From positions 30,506,987 to 30,570,986 of the forward strand of contig CP136063.1 in NCBI GenBank assembly GCA_032622095.1: DNA of 64,000 nucleotides, in the 5' to 3' direction. This document shows, one piece after another, positions 49,892-61,306 of this stretch (its first letter is position 1; the number at the start of each line of letters is the position of its first letter). The notes under the pieces are model-generated. The model ran no database searches, was not told the origin of the DNA, and was given only the letters and a program-made list of their open reading frames with translations. Source of the stretch: Siphonodentalium dalli. Its lineage: Eukaryota > Mollusca > Scaphopoda > Gadilida > Siphonodentaliidae. Made by a program: the position numbers and the translations under genes.

Positions 49892-50390
49892 AGTTGTGTC
49901 AGTTCTGTCCATTTTTCCGTCCATCCATTTGTCCGTCAATAGTGGTCATAACTTCCATAGATTTCGCTATGATTTTTATGGAGGCATATAATTTCATAAA
50001 TCTCAATTTAAGCCCCGCCCATCAGGTAAGATGGCCACTGTTACTATTTTAGAAGTTGAATAGGTATATTTCTCTGGTGGTGTTTCTGGACAGTGGGTTA
50101 TGTTTGTTTATCAATTCTTGTTCTGTTTTTTTCCTTTTCTTCTTGGGGTGACTCAATCAGACCTATTATCACGACTATGAGCGTTTGTGTGTTTTTTTTG
50201 CTTTCTTTGTTTTAGTATCAAATAATTTTTTTCACTCAGAAAATGCATATTCCTTTGGTTGTATTTATTACGATCATCCATTAACCCATGACTGTGTATT
50301 ATTAGTTAATTTTTTTTCGTTTACATACAGGTTGATGAAATACAGATTGAAATTTTTGCTCTGTCCTTCTCCCCTCAACATTAATATAAT

Positions 50391-50645
50391 ATGAATTCTT
50401 TAATCCAATCATTTGATAGTAACTTTGATAGAATTCGCCAAGTTCGAGAGGAATTTAAACAGTTTAACAATGATTTGAAACATCGTCGCAGTAGCAAGGT
50501 TAACATGCATAGCCCGTCAGTACAGACTGAGTTAACTTTTCATCATGTTCCAACTCCACGCCAGATAATAGACTTTCAGCCGAGTCACTTTTATGGTTCT
50601 TTTGACATTCTCGCCATATTTTCCCATTGGAAAATGCCAATAATG
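50391..50645 (+). CDS. Hypothetical ORF cut by a MITE
   Basis: ATG 50391 (ATGAATTCTTTAATCC) opens a charged helical start (FDRIRQVREEFKQFNNDLK) followed by a neutral region. The frame runs into the MITE at 50646 and stops at about 50655. No family recognised. Could be a retroelement-derived coiled-coil fragment or chance. Confidence 0.25.
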
Positions 50646-50872
50646 TTAACCCTTTGAATATCGGCCCTAAACCTACACAATAAGTCTGTTAACGATATAT
50701 AATAAAATATATTAAAATTGTAAAAAATTGTAAAAAAAAAAAAAAAAAAAAATGTTAAGCCAATGCATTCTCTTATATATGCGAGGCCACCTATACTCGC
50801 ATATATAAGAGAATGCATTGGCACAGGGTATATGGTTTGATACAAAAATCAACCTGGCACTCAAAGGGTTAA
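50646..50872 (-). mobile_element. piggyBac-like MITE, short type
   Basis: TTAA|CCCTTTGAATATCGG ... CCTGGCACTCAAAGGG|TTAA. The palindrome is shortened at its centre (GCGAGGCCACCTATACTCGC, about 50781-50800), and the left end is diverged. Confidence 0.85.
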
Positions 50873-51557
50873 CAGCCCAGCACACGACGTCATAACGTCA
50901 TTTAGCAGCGAAGAGGTTAAAACCATAACAGACACAAAAAAAAAAAATTCTTGATTGGAACCATCTTGAAGAGGATTCTATGCGCTCTCTACTTCCATCA
51001 GAGGACGAAACAACATTTAACACCACGTCATAGTCTCATCCCGTGTGCTAATACCTCCAACAGGATCCTGCACTGAAACCACATACAGATACAGATACAC
51101 CAAAACCTGGTTTTTATACAAAAATCGTACCAAAACGGAAATGAAATTTCAAAATCGCACATCTCTATTTGCTTCCATGTTAGATTTTTCCTCTGCTTTT
51201 AGCTCGAAACAAAGGTGAAGGATGAAATGTCAACTACTTGTGAGCTGAAAGAGCTAGAACAACTAACTACAGCTTTACATTGGAAACCAAGGTGAAGAAA
51301 AAGCATCATTTAGATCAACAGGGAAGTTAAAGTCGACGTCGCGAAAATTCTCAATATATGTTCATTTATTCATATTTGTATCAAGTTATGCACACTTATT
51401 TAAGAAAACAATCCCCCGCTGTCTGAAAGATACGAGTGTTTACGACTGTGTGTGTCTGGGTGATAGCCTGATGCCTCACCTCATTATCTATTTTGACGGA
51501 AACAGTTATTTGCGAGAAAGCGTGTGACGTACTTAAGGACCTTGGGTATTTCCCACA
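50873..51557. other. No recognisable gene
   Basis: Mixed sequence upstream of the P2X7-like pseudogene. Its promoter may lie here, but no TATA or other element could be supported. Confidence 0.35.
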
Positions 51558-51747
51558 ATGGCTGACACTGACAGAAACATTTTTTGCGATCTGATTGTTC
51601 CTCGTCTGATTCGTCAGAAGACACTTTAAATTTGACAACGGGAGCGTACATGCACGAGCCGGAATTACCACAAAATTACCATGGTGTGAGACCACCAAAC
51701 GATCCAGACCTTGGATGGCGAAGAGATGAAAATCGAGTACGAAAATG
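51558..51747 (+). pseudogene. P2X7-C-terminus-like gene, exon 1
   Basis: ATG 51558 opens MADTDRNI. After a one-base slip in a T run (about 51577-51583) the frame continues through a Ser/Asp-rich start to MHEPELPQNYHGVRPPND and ends ...RVRKW at a consensus donor (GTGAGT, 51748). The donor phase (TG|G) matches exon 2 at 53914, rebuilding a Trp codon followed by CSC. The lone one-base slip is in a homopolymer and could be a sequencing error. Confidence 0.55.
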
Positions 51748-52199
51748 GTGAGTCACTGAGCGTCTCTTATTAAAAATATCGCGGTCACTGGCAAAACATG
51801 TGAAAATAAAATTGATGTAAATACTAGCTAAAACCCCGTTTATACGAGCGGACATGTGTAATAATCATTACGCATACTCAATACATCGAAATATGAAATA
51901 TAATTCAAGGAAAAGTTGTGTGTCTGCCGAAATGTTAGTCTAAAAATATACCAGTAGTATTTTTTTTTAACTAAAAATGTCAATTTTTTGATGTATTGAA
52001 ATTCTGGACTCGACCACTGCCAGTCCATGGCTGCTCACGGATTGACATTGGATTCAGCTATTAGTATCAGTACTATGACAATCAGAGACAGTGTTTGCAC
52101 TGGCTAAAATAATAATTTGCCAAAAATTAGCTAACTCTTGATTTGTGACATTGTCCAAGAAAAAAAAAGTGTCTTGAAAGTTGAATATTCAACATGTTA

Positions 52200-52395
52200 A
52201 TTGTTATCTCGACACATCTTGAGATCCTGACATGCGCATCTCAAGCTCTGAACATATTACTAGTATCTCGCGATATTATCTTGAGATCTCTGCATATTTT
52301 CTTGAGATCTTGCCGTATGATCTCGAGAAAATATGTTAATATCTCAAGATTCTTTTCTCGAAATCTCGAGAGAGTCGAGATAATATCTTGGTGTG
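52200..52395. repeat. ATCTCGAGAT-type palindromic repeat cluster (in intron)
   Basis: Words such as ATCTTGAGATC, ATCTCGCGATATTATC, ATCTCGAGAAAATAT and AAATCTCGAGAGAG recur every 20-30 bp. It is self-complementary and structure-forming. It lies inside the intron of the P2X7-like pseudogene. Confidence 0.75.
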
Positions 52396-52679
52396 GATAT
52401 TTTCTATAACAGTATATGGTACATTGTATATCATTTTGAAGACAGATTCATTGTGGTCCAAGTGAGATGATTATATTCATGGGTTCACATGACTGTCGGG
52501 GTACTATTCATGTACATGTAGTATGTCTTTTGAATGAAAATCTGTTACGGTACTGGTATAGAAGAGCAACAGGAGGCATCTCGGATTCTCGGTCCAAAAC
52601 AGCATCAACCCAACCAATTTCCCAAAGCTGTTGTGGACTGAGAAAACTTGGTCTATACATGCCAATGTATGCTATTTAT

Positions 52680-53400
52680 GAATATATAGTCATGAAACGG
52701 AAAGAAATTAACTTTCCAAGAAAAAGTTGTTTGAGTCAGTATTTGGGGCAGGAGAAAGATACCCGGTTTATTATCGCCCCCACTCCCCAACCGAGCAGCT
52801 ACTTATGACAAAAATGAATTTATTATTTTATAAGTTGCTTATTTTGCTTCATACACTCATGAAAAGGCGAGAGATACTCAAGCCTCGGTATTCCCCCCTC
52901 CCACCCCAAACCCTGACTCAATGAAATTTTTCTCGATTAATTTTAATTTCTCGCCATTTCATGACTATATAAAGCGATATACCGGTAAATGTAAGTGATA
53001 AATAATAAGATATTTTTGTCTCATATGCAGCTGCTGGTTTCTTTCTTTTTGGGGGGGGGGGGGAGGATATATAAAATTTTAATGGATATATAGCATTATA
53101 GGGCAATATAAGCAATAAAATAATTAGTTTATTTTTGTCATATACTCTTATGTAGATGCTGGGTGTGGGGGATATTCAGACCTGGGTATCTAATTCCCCC
53201 CTCTCCACCCAAACCCCGACTCAAACAACTTGTAACATGTTAATTTATCGCCATTTAATGACTATAACATAAAAATAAATAAGCAATAAATTAATACGTG
53301 TACATTTATATTTTGTCGTATGTTGAATTCTCGGTGGGTGTGAGCATTTGACAGACTGAAAATAGTAAAAAGGGGGGATGCACTGGGGGAGATATCATGT
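52680..53400. repeat. Diverged internal repeats of the intron
   Basis: Phrases around CGCCATTT-ATGACTATA, TTATTTTGC/TTGTC and CCCCCCTC-CACCC-AAACCC-GACTCAA recur near 52900, 53200 and, in other forms, 55350-55720. A run of G occurs at about 53051-53062. No coding seen. Confidence 0.5.
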
Positions 53401-53913
53401 ACACCAGGTAAACAAACTACTATAGTATAAGCTGTGAATCTTTAAAACAGGATATTAACGAAACTGGATAATGAAATAGATACCTGGTAAACAATTCAGC
53501 AGGTATAACTTCTGATAACAAATTTGTGCGGAACTTATCCAAGATGCATGTATCCATGAGAACAAGTGGACGGACAGACGCATGCCCACTGTCATTCATC
53601 AGAACATACAGCAATGACCTAAACATTCAACCCCTTAACCACAGCAGAACTGTGGGTAACTTTTCAGGATTTAGTCCGAAATATGACTTGATGCCTTCAT
53701 GAGAGCTTTCCGATGAATTTCCACAAGCCATATTTCAAACTGAATCCTGAAACTATACCTATAATTCTGATGTGGTTAAGGGGTCGATTATTTAGGGCAT
53801 TACTGTATGTCGAGTTTGTTACAAATTTGTCAAAGTTTGCATCAACAAAATTGAGGAATTGAATGTTAACTCTGAGTTGTTCCATAATAAATGTATTTCC
53901 CTTGTCATTTCAG

Positions 53914-54348
53914 GTGTTCATGCACCTATGTATGTGATGGAGACTACAATGTACCTGTGAGTGCAGATGTTGCCATGAGATTGAAAAAGTTGAGACCAAG
54001 CTAAAGGAAGTGACAAAAGCGATTTCATAGGAAGAAGGACACTTCAAGTGTATCACAGAGACTGTCCCCTTCAGGAGTGTGTGCCTGGACCCACTGCTAC
54101 TTGAAGTTGCATGGTTAGGATACCAGCAACAGTATAGTCATCCGTTTAATGGACCTCTGCACAACAAATACAGGCATATCGCATAGACAGTTTATTCGGT
54201 GGTGCTATGGCTACCATGGTTTGCATAACTGCAGACCTCTTCCATCGTGTGTTGTGAATGGCATCAGTAATTTCAGTATGCTTTCCCAAATGATGGTGGA
54301 AATTACAGGGGCTTTCGTTTGCCCGAGCTGGAGAAATGCATGAATTAG
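53914..54348 (+). pseudogene. P2X7-C-terminus-like gene, exon 2 (decayed)
   Basis: After the acceptor CTTGTCATTTCAG the reading starts (W)CSCTYVC. In shifted frames it shows CRCCHEIEKVE, FKCITETVPF, LDPLLLEVAWLGYQQQYSHP, KYRHIA, RQFIRWCYGY and LPSCVVNGI, then FRLPEL. This order of Cys-rich block, C-I-T-E, Y-R-x-x-A-Y-R-Q-F-x-x-W-x-x-G and L-P-S-C is the zinc-binding cytoplasmic ballast domain of P2X7 receptors. That domain also occurs as stand-alone, often multicopy genes in invertebrates. Several stops (for example TGA near 53958, TAA near 54001) and at least three frameshifts break it. No channel domain is present. Confidence 0.65.
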
Positions 54349-55241
54349 TGTTCAAACGATTAGTCGACAAATAATCGTCGACGCTGGTTTTTCGGGTAAT
54401 CGACTCTAACTTCCACAGTCGACTAGTCGAAATACAGTATCTAATCTCATCAGCTGGCCTTGACAATGCATGGTTTCACTAAATGTGGGTCAGAAAAGCA
54501 GCAAAGATAGCTAGTCTATGTTCAAGAAGCTTTCCAAAGCTTTGCATTGCGTCATTTAGTTTCTACGCTCGCGCACATTTCATACTCCCTATACCGCGGA
54601 CGCAAAAATTCGTAGTGCGCATTTCTAACCAACACGGGTAAAGAGGGAGGGGCTTCCACAAAAGTGTTCGTCGACACTAACTGAGTCTAACTCTCTGCTT
54701 GCTACGTACGCCTTACGGAAGTTATGGCAACTTACAAAGTAGGCCTATGTACACATCGTATATATAATCATTAATAATTATAATGTGTGTCACACAGTAT
54801 GTGTGCCACACAGTGTGTGTGCACGTTTTCTTTTGTTTTGTTTTTTATTTTGAGCCGACTCTGAGACTGAGTATCGTTTATTTTCTATACACTGGCAGGG
54901 AAGTATTTATTTGATTTCATGATTAACAGAAAATCCCTCAATTATTTCCTCAATTATTTATTCTCATTATCATCGTAGATTCGTAGGGAACTTATTTGCG
55001 ATCGGTGGGTTTCTAGAGCACCAGTTCATTTGCAACAAAACCACGTGACGTGTCACGTGATTCAATTCTCCGATCACAGTAGAGTGTAAATAGTGTGATG
55101 ATGGCACGGAATTTGTAATTTTCTTTCACATGTGCTTCATTAGTATAAGGTTGGTGATGTATTTGGCCGACTAGTCGACGTCGACTCGACTTTTGGTGTT
55201 CGACTAGTCGACTCCAGAATCCCAGAGTCGTTTGAACACTA
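54346..55241. mobile_element. hAT non-autonomous element at the pseudogene stop
   Basis: Exact 8-bp duplication GCATGAAT at 54338-54345 and 55242-55249. Terminal repeats TAGTGTTCAAACGA, followed at both ends by CGACTAGTCGA-type palindromic words. The first three bases of the element, TAG, form the present stop codon of the P2X7-like reading frame. Interior non-coding. Confidence 0.9.
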
Positions 55242-55249
55242 GCATGAAT

Positions 55250-56525
55250 AAATGAATGAAATCTTAATTGTTTGTTACAATGTATCTGCCTAATCTTTGA
55301 CTCTGGAATGGCCAAATTGTTTGATATTTAACTTTGTTTTTATTTAAAAAAAATTTATTTTCAAGTGACAAATTTCCCCCCGCTTTTCATAGTTTGATCC
55401 TGAAATTGCCAGAAAAATGTTTTTTTTTTATAATTCCCTTTTTTTTTTATTAAAATATATTTTTTTCCAAGCGACATATTTTTTTAATCACACAATTGAT
55501 TATTTGATCCTGAAATGGCGAGAAAAATGACTTGAGATTTAAATTTGTTTTTATTTAATTTCATTCTTTCAAATGTCCAGGTCTGGATAGCTACCCACAA
55601 CCCAGCACCTACATGACAAAAAATTGTCTCATGGTTTCATTGCTTATTTTGCTTTATAAAGTCATGAAACGAAGATTCCAGAACATGATGTAGCCCCCCC
55701 CGTAATAACACTCCAGTATTTACTTTTTCAACTCAACGAATGGAAGAAGCCATGGTATACTGTATAGATCTGTATTTCACTGTTTGATCATATTAAAATC
55801 ATTTTCACAAAGATGATACATGCAGATACGTAGACAGCATAGCCACCCAAGAAGCCCTTCTGATAGTTCAGCCAGAAACGTAATTAGTACTCTTCTTGTG
55901 GGACTTGAAAGCAGAAATCTGCGAAAGCGGTCACGTATCCCATGCATTTCATATCAACAATAGGTTGAAAGTTAATAAATTTCGAAGTTCCCGTGGACCT
56001 ACATGTAGATCATGCCACGAATACCTACTCCAGCGGCACGGGAGTAGAGATTCATGGCATGATCTGCTGTGGTCCTATTCTGACAGTCACAGTGACACAC
56101 GAACTTCGTCCAAATATGTACGAATTTACTCCAGAGTTTTTTGGCCACGCGAATAATTCATGTCGTATTATTCAATATTTTATTACACACATAAATACAT
56201 TCCGAATTCACGATTTCCAACGAAAACGAAACATGTTTGAACTAAAACAAAACCACGCAGAAACCGATTTCGATAACACAATGTCAACAGAATGCCGCAA
56301 GGTGATTAATGACGTCACGGGTCAAAAATAAATTACACCCAATCTGCAGTTCGCGTTTACTGCTGTGCGCATGCCAGGGGGGTTTCCTGGAATGCGAATC
56401 GATAGCGGCTAATCTTGGGACGATTAATTTTGTTCTCAGAATGACTCTGTTGGTCTAATAAGCGGGGAAATGGGTAAAATATGAACTTCGCGACGGCGAC
56501 TTTAAGGAAGAAGTCAAGGAGTCGT
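55250..56525. other. No assignable gene
   Basis: T-rich repeats at 55320-55560. Overlapping open frames at 55896-56331 translate without any motif I recognise. They could be a lineage-specific exon but I cannot support a gene. Confidence 0.35.
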
Positions 56526-56990
56526 TTAACCCTTTACCCAACAAAGCGGCCAAAAACGCCCAAATAAAGCTTCAACGGCCTACATTATCTTTGGTCTGTC
56601 TCAATAACACCATACAAATATGAATATCATTGGAACCGGTTCATTGACCACATTGTGATGGTTACAGTTATGCCCTGTGCCAATGCATTCTCTTATATAT
56701 GCGAGTCGACCATAGGTCGCCTCGTATATATAAGAGAATGCACTGGCCTAAAAAATAATACTTTTTATAACACTTTTTACAATTTTTTCTTACATTCTTT
56801 AACAATTTTATAATTTTTCTTTCATTTTTTTAACAATTTTTATAATATTTTTCTACATTCTTTGACAATTTTATTATTTTTAATATGTGTTAAGCCAATG
56901 CATTCACTTATATATGCGAGGCGTCCTATGGTCGACTCGCATATATAAGAGAATGCATTGGCACAGGGTCGTTCTGTTGGGTAAAGGGTT
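56526..56990. mobile_element. piggyBac-like MITE, long type with two mirrored hairpins
   Basis: Closely related to 36140-36601: TTAA|CCCTTTACCCAACA ... TGTTGGGTAAAGGG|TT. The right TTAA is degraded to TTGT. Both mirrored palindromes are present (about 56680-56747 and 56895-56962), each with one or two mismatches. Confidence 0.85.
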
Positions 56991-57097
56991 GTCAAAGATT
57001 TCATATTTTTTGTTACCATGGCATATGTTGTGCTCCTCACGCTCCATATTCTAGGGATGACATCGAGGGAGGCACAACCATCACCACCTTTCCAGAA

Positions 57098-57245
57098 GAG
57101 TGCCCACAGAAAAGCAAAACTATGACGACGCCCACAGCAAAGCAAAACTATGTGAAGACGCCCACAGCAAAGCAAAACTATGTGAAGACACCACAGCAAA
57201 CCAAAACTATCTGGAGACGCCTGCAGCAAAGCAAAACTATGTGAC
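57098..57245. repeat. 30-bp minisatellite CCCACAGCAAAGCAAAACTA
   Basis: Five imperfect copies of GTGAAGACG + CCCACAGCAAAGCAAAACTA, of 27-30 bp each. Because the unit is mostly a multiple of three, ORFs cross it; not a gene. Confidence 0.88.
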
Positions 57246-58253
57246 ATTTAAAGGCTGCAACACAAGTGTGTGATGCCATCTGGTCACCAGTAGACCGTGA
57301 CGAGATTGCCCACATGAACTCATATCCATTTTGCGTCTGCAAAAAAGGTGATTTTAATTATGATACACTATTCTAACGAAGATGATTTTAATTATGATAC
57401 ACTATTCCAACGAAGATAAATAAATTGAAACTGCAGCAACCTCCACAATGAAATAGTCAATATTTGACCGTATAGCTGAAGAATACAGTATTCTCATGTT
57501 GATTAAACTGTTTGTCCATATTAATAATAATAATAATAATAATATAGAGTATTTGTATATATCAGATAAGGATCGCATGTTTAAGGACAAAAAGTCCGGG
57601 TGCCTGGGTAGTGTCAAAGGTGAACAATTTTCCCCAGATATCATTATGTATCTTGTTCCAATAAGCACTATAGACAATATGTGGCTGCCAACATTAGTTT
57701 TAAATGTCACAACTCATCCATTAGAAAACACACAACACATCATTCAACAACAGGGGGCTCGATGTTTCAACACATATCCTCTTACATGACAGGATACATA
57801 TAATGCGTCCTGTTCTTGCTGGGGAATTTAATTGTCTATTCTACATAAACTCACCCAAAGTCTATTCGTTTCAGTGTTTTTTGCTTGGTACAGCCACTAT
57901 GCAACAATTAGTAGACAATATTCACTTTTATTGCTGCAGGAAAGGCTAAAAAGGATGTTTATTTCCCTACGGCATTACACATAGACATCATACACCACGG
58001 CAAGCAATTGACTTGACAAACTCGCACAGGGTTACCCTCTCAAAAACTGGAACACAGATACACGCTTCTACGCATTATAACCAACTCTGGCATTTATGTA
58101 CGTGCCGCTAGAGTTTGCCTCAAACCGCCCCCCCCCCCCGGCACAGATTATTCTGACATGTGTAATAACACGTATTCCTTGTTCATCCTCATCATTCCCG
58201 AATTTGGTAATTCAATTATATAAACGTTATCACCTAATTTGTAGAATGCTCTT
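57246..58253. other. Spacer with microsatellite
   Basis: A short duplicated phrase GATTTTAATTATGATACACT (57350 and 57382) and an (AAT)n tract at about 57523-57543. No coding signal that I can support. Confidence 0.45.
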
Positions 58254-58583
58254 GTGTTTCCACAAAGAAATTTCACGCAGCATGTGCAAATAGTCACACC
58301 GAAAAGGCTGGATGAGCAGTACAGCGGGTTCTGCTCAAATGCTTGTCCTGTGGCATCCCAATCAACCAGAGCATATATTTACTGCAAATGCCAGACCAAT
58401 TGTCCAGGTGTGGACATGGTAGAGTGCGAAAACTCTAAATGCACAAGCAGATGCTGGTTCCACTACAGTTGTATCGGTATAGCGAGTGCTGATGAACTAC
58501 CCGGCGAGTCCGCATTGAACAAAAGAAAACAATGTTTCTGTGTTTGGGGACAACTGTACACCACCTGCATTACAGGTTATTGA
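58254..58583 (+). CDS. PHD-finger ORF or exon
   Basis: The open frame contains YCKCQTNCPG, MVECENSKC, CWFHYSCIG and KQCFC. This gives C-x-C, C-x4-C, H-x3-C and a closing C-x-C in the order expected for a PHD-type C4HC3 finger, with W-F-H before the histidine as usual. It has no ATG of its own near the start (first base of frame after a TAG at about 58245), so it is likely an internal exon. It may be part of a transposon or of a host chromatin protein; flanking exons were not found. Spacing of the final C-x-C deviates from the standard C-x2-C, which suggests decay. Confidence 0.45.
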   Translation: MFPQRNFTQHVQIVTPKRLDEQYSGFCSNACPVASQSTRAYIYCKCQTNCPGVDMVECENSKCTSRCWFHYSCIGIASADELPGESALNKRKQCFCVWGQLYTTCITGY

Positions 58584-59575
58584 AACACATGGCAATATTA
58601 AGTTGTTCTGTAAAAATAACAATTGGCCAGCCGGTCACCCCGACACAAACACCACTCATCGATATAGTCCCAGATTTGTTTAAATTCGTGCTGCTTCTTA
58701 GGACAATAAATTGGTACACACATGGAATGTAGAATTTGGTGTGACGCGATCGAATGTTTAACTGGTGATATCGTTTAAGCTCCCACAATATTCTTACAAA
58801 GCGTCGCGATCGATTTCAAAATAATCTGGTGAGAGTTTCGCCGACTAGTAAAACCTAATAGTTTGTGGCAGATAAATCAAGCAATGATATATTTTTGAAT
58901 ACGAAAGAGTTGGCATGTGTATAAACAAAGCAATAATTCCAAAGTAGTTCATGGAGATTTTTGGAACTCTCTCCTAATATATGACGATATCGTGATAATT
59001 TGCTTTACAGTCTTGTCCCCCGGTGATCGTATGGCCTTAGGTGCAAACTGAGTTGCGATTCGGTCACTATACTATTCGGCAGATGACATTTTACTATATG
59101 CAGGTGTAATTTTCATGTATTTTATTTGATGAGAAATGACTCGTTATTTCTCGTGGTTTGAGAACCCCCCTTTCGGCGCATTCATTGGCTTTCATGTAGT
59201 TAGTATTATTCGTCGAGCTATTCTATTATTAGATCGTTATACCTTCAACGGCGATAGCCGAAGGGTTAACAGAATCCCTTATTATCAAGCAATCAATATT
59301 CACTGCCGACGTCACGGGAATTTCCCGGGCTTTCTCAATCCTTTGTCTGCATCAATTCTTCCAATCAAAATTATTCGTAGCATTCAGATCTATAATTTTA
59401 ACCAATCAGAAAGCTAAGAAGTAGCGAATCATCAAGCCCGAGATTGATTATATCGATCGGTGGCGTCATTCTCTATTCTGATTTCATGACGGCAAGCTCG
59501 CGCAATAAATATTTGCATAACTATTTGAATTTATTTCGATAATCTACTACCGGTACCTGTTATTAATCATTCATT
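58584..59575. other. Spacer upstream of the tyrosine-recombinase element
   Basis: No gene. The 5' repeat of the retrotransposon should begin here (Ngaro-type elements carry split direct repeats), but its partner lies beyond the window, so the boundary cannot be fixed. Confidence 0.4.
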
Positions 59576-59815
59576 ATGGAAGCTTACAACATTATGGACG
59601 CTTACAACGATCCAAATCCGATGCCAGGCGTTGCACTATTGATGCCGTTTGTTCGGCTTATGTTCGGCATTCCCACTTGGTATGTTTTGCCTGAAAACGA
59701 AATGCGGCGTTTAATTAATTTCATGTTGACAGAGCGTCAGCCAGCCACGGCAAGGATTTTGGAATGCTCCACCAGACCTAGATGTCTGTGCTTTTTCTGT
59801 GTTAACAGCTGGTAA
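59576..59815 (+). CDS. Short leader ORF in frame with Gag
   Basis: ATG 59576 to TAA 59813, 79 residues, hydrophobic middle (GVALLMPFVRLMFGIPTWYV). It is in the same frame as the Gag ORF, separated by one stop and four codons. It may be the true N-terminus of Gag interrupted by a nonsense change, or a short upstream ORF. No homology recognised. Confidence 0.4.
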   Translation: MEAYNIMDAYNDPNPMPGVALLMPFVRLMFGIPTWYVLPENEMRRLINFMLTERQPATARILECSTRPRCLCFFCVNSW

Positions 59816-59839
59816 TTCCCTGGATACTTGGAAGGCGTG

Positions 59840-61291
59840 ATGGGCCGAGCAAAGAAAGCTATCAGCAGGCAACGCTCGTCGCCGGTCGTTTCTCGTCCAT
59901 CTCGGACGTCGGCGACGAGCGATGCGGCCGTACTGGAAGTAGGGGGCGTCAACCCTCATAATTGGGACCATTCGAACATCAAAAACTGGACAATCGCTCG
60001 TCTTAGGACCACATTAAGGGACAACATTATTGTTCCCGAAAGTATAAAGAAGAATGATCTTCAGAAATTGGTCCTAATGAATCGTACCAATAATGTTATT
60101 GTTTCTACTGACAATGTTGCCCACCAGCATTTACCAACCAGGGTTGACGCCCTAAGAGTAAGAGCTTCAGTGCCATCACATGCTTCAGTGCCATCACATG
60201 CTTCAGTGCCATCTCACGATTCTTATCGCAATATTTTGCCAGAAGATAATTCCCACATACGAGATGCTTCAGTGCCACCCTTGCAGCCTCAAAGCAGCTT
60301 CATGCAACATATTCCCAACTTTCATCCTAATGTGACAGACATTCAAGGAGTTTCGAATAGTTGCGAACATTTCCAAGCTGAAAGTACTAGTAATTCACAG
60401 GAACAGCAAATTTCGAGTTTGCTAGCCGCCAATCAGCAGTTGGTTGATAAACTTTGTCAAGTAAGACAGTCAAGCAGTACTTCTGCCGGGAACCTCACAC
60501 AGCCGCCAAATTCGGAATTAATGCAACCTAATATGCTGCTACGCTCGGAAGGCGTCCCTCTGGCGTCCCTCCCAGATATCGAGGCAGACATTTCACCTAT
60601 GCTCAGAGCTGACATCCTTGCAGGTAGAAATGTTAATCTGGTTCGCTTAATAATGCCTCAATTGGATAAGAGTGATAAATTTGACGCTCGTTTGTCCAAA
60701 GCTTTATCGTTGCATGAATTTATCAGAGCGTTTGGCCGCTTCAAAAATGTTATTTGCGAAGTGTTCCCCAATAGGCGAGCAGAGCTCGATGCATATTTAT
60801 CAGACATCATTCAAATAGCGTCTCAATATGGAGAGTCATTTTATACGTATCACTTGGCCTTTTCCTCCAAAGCAGCTGCTTGGTTGACCCGTGGTACCAA
60901 AGTTGATTGGTCTCTTAGAGACAATCAATTATACTGCTCCATTTTCACGAGCCAGAAATCTATGGCATGTTATTTATGCCAGAGCACGTCGCATTCCGCG
61001 AAATTTTGTATTTTGGCTTTGACCAATCGCAATTTTGGCCAATTCGCCCCACCCAAATTTGCCACACCGCCACCACCTACCGGTGGCTCGCCACCAGCTA
61101 TAGCTACCCCTACGGGGCAGGGTACGCCTTGCTTACAGTTCAATTCAGTCCGTGGCTGCTCATTCGGACCGACTTGCAAATACTCGCATCAATGTCTGTC
61201 ATGCCAAGGCCCCTATTCTCGTCAAGTTTGCAGCAAGAAGCAGTCACGGCAAAAGCCGTTTCCTTTTACCCCCCCTGGCAAATCAGCCTGA
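59840..61291 (+). CDS. Gag-like protein of tyrosine-recombinase retrotransposon
   Basis: The first ATG in the open frame is at 59840 (MGRAKKAISRQR), giving about 483 residues. Basic, Ser-rich start; a hexapeptide A-S-V-P-S-H repeated three times (60171-60222); a middle region rich in helices (SLPDIEADISPMLR onward) that may be capsid. It ends in two zinc motifs: CYLCQSTSHSAKFC (C-X2-C-X4-H-X4-C knuckle, about 60967) and CLQFNSVRGCSFGPTCKYSH (C-X8-C-X5-C-X3-H, about 61131). Both should bind element RNA. It stops 15 bp before the reverse transcriptase ORF. No internal lesion seen. Confidence 0.75.
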   Translation: MGRAKKAISRQRSSPVVSRPSRTSATSDAAVLEVGGVNPHNWDHSNIKNWTIARLRTTLRDNIIVPESIKKNDLQKLVLMNRTNNVIVSTDNVAHQHLPTRVDALRVRASVPSHASVPSHASVPSHDSYRNILPEDNSHIRDASVPPLQPQSSFMQHIPNFHPNVTDIQGVSNSCEHFQAESTSNSQEQQISSLLAANQQLVDKLCQVRQSSSTSAGNLTQPPNSELMQPNMLLRSEGVPLASLPDIEADISPMLRADILAGRNVNLVRLIMPQLDKSDKFDARLSKALSLHEFIRAFGRFKNVICEVFPNRRAELDAYLSDIIQIASQYGESFYTYHLAFSSKAAAWLTRGTKVDWSLRDNQLYCSIFTSQKSMACYLCQSTSHSAKFCILALTNRNFGQFAPPKFATPPPPTGGSPPAIATPTGQGTPCLQFNSVRGCSFGPTCKYSHQCLSCQGPYSRQVCSKKQSRQKPFPFTPPGKSA

Positions 61292-61306
61292 CTACCTGAT
61301 GTAAAT

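Noticed and set aside
55896-56331. Overlapping ORFs as a gene
   Set aside because: Two frames equally open, no recognisable motif, no convincing splice sites.
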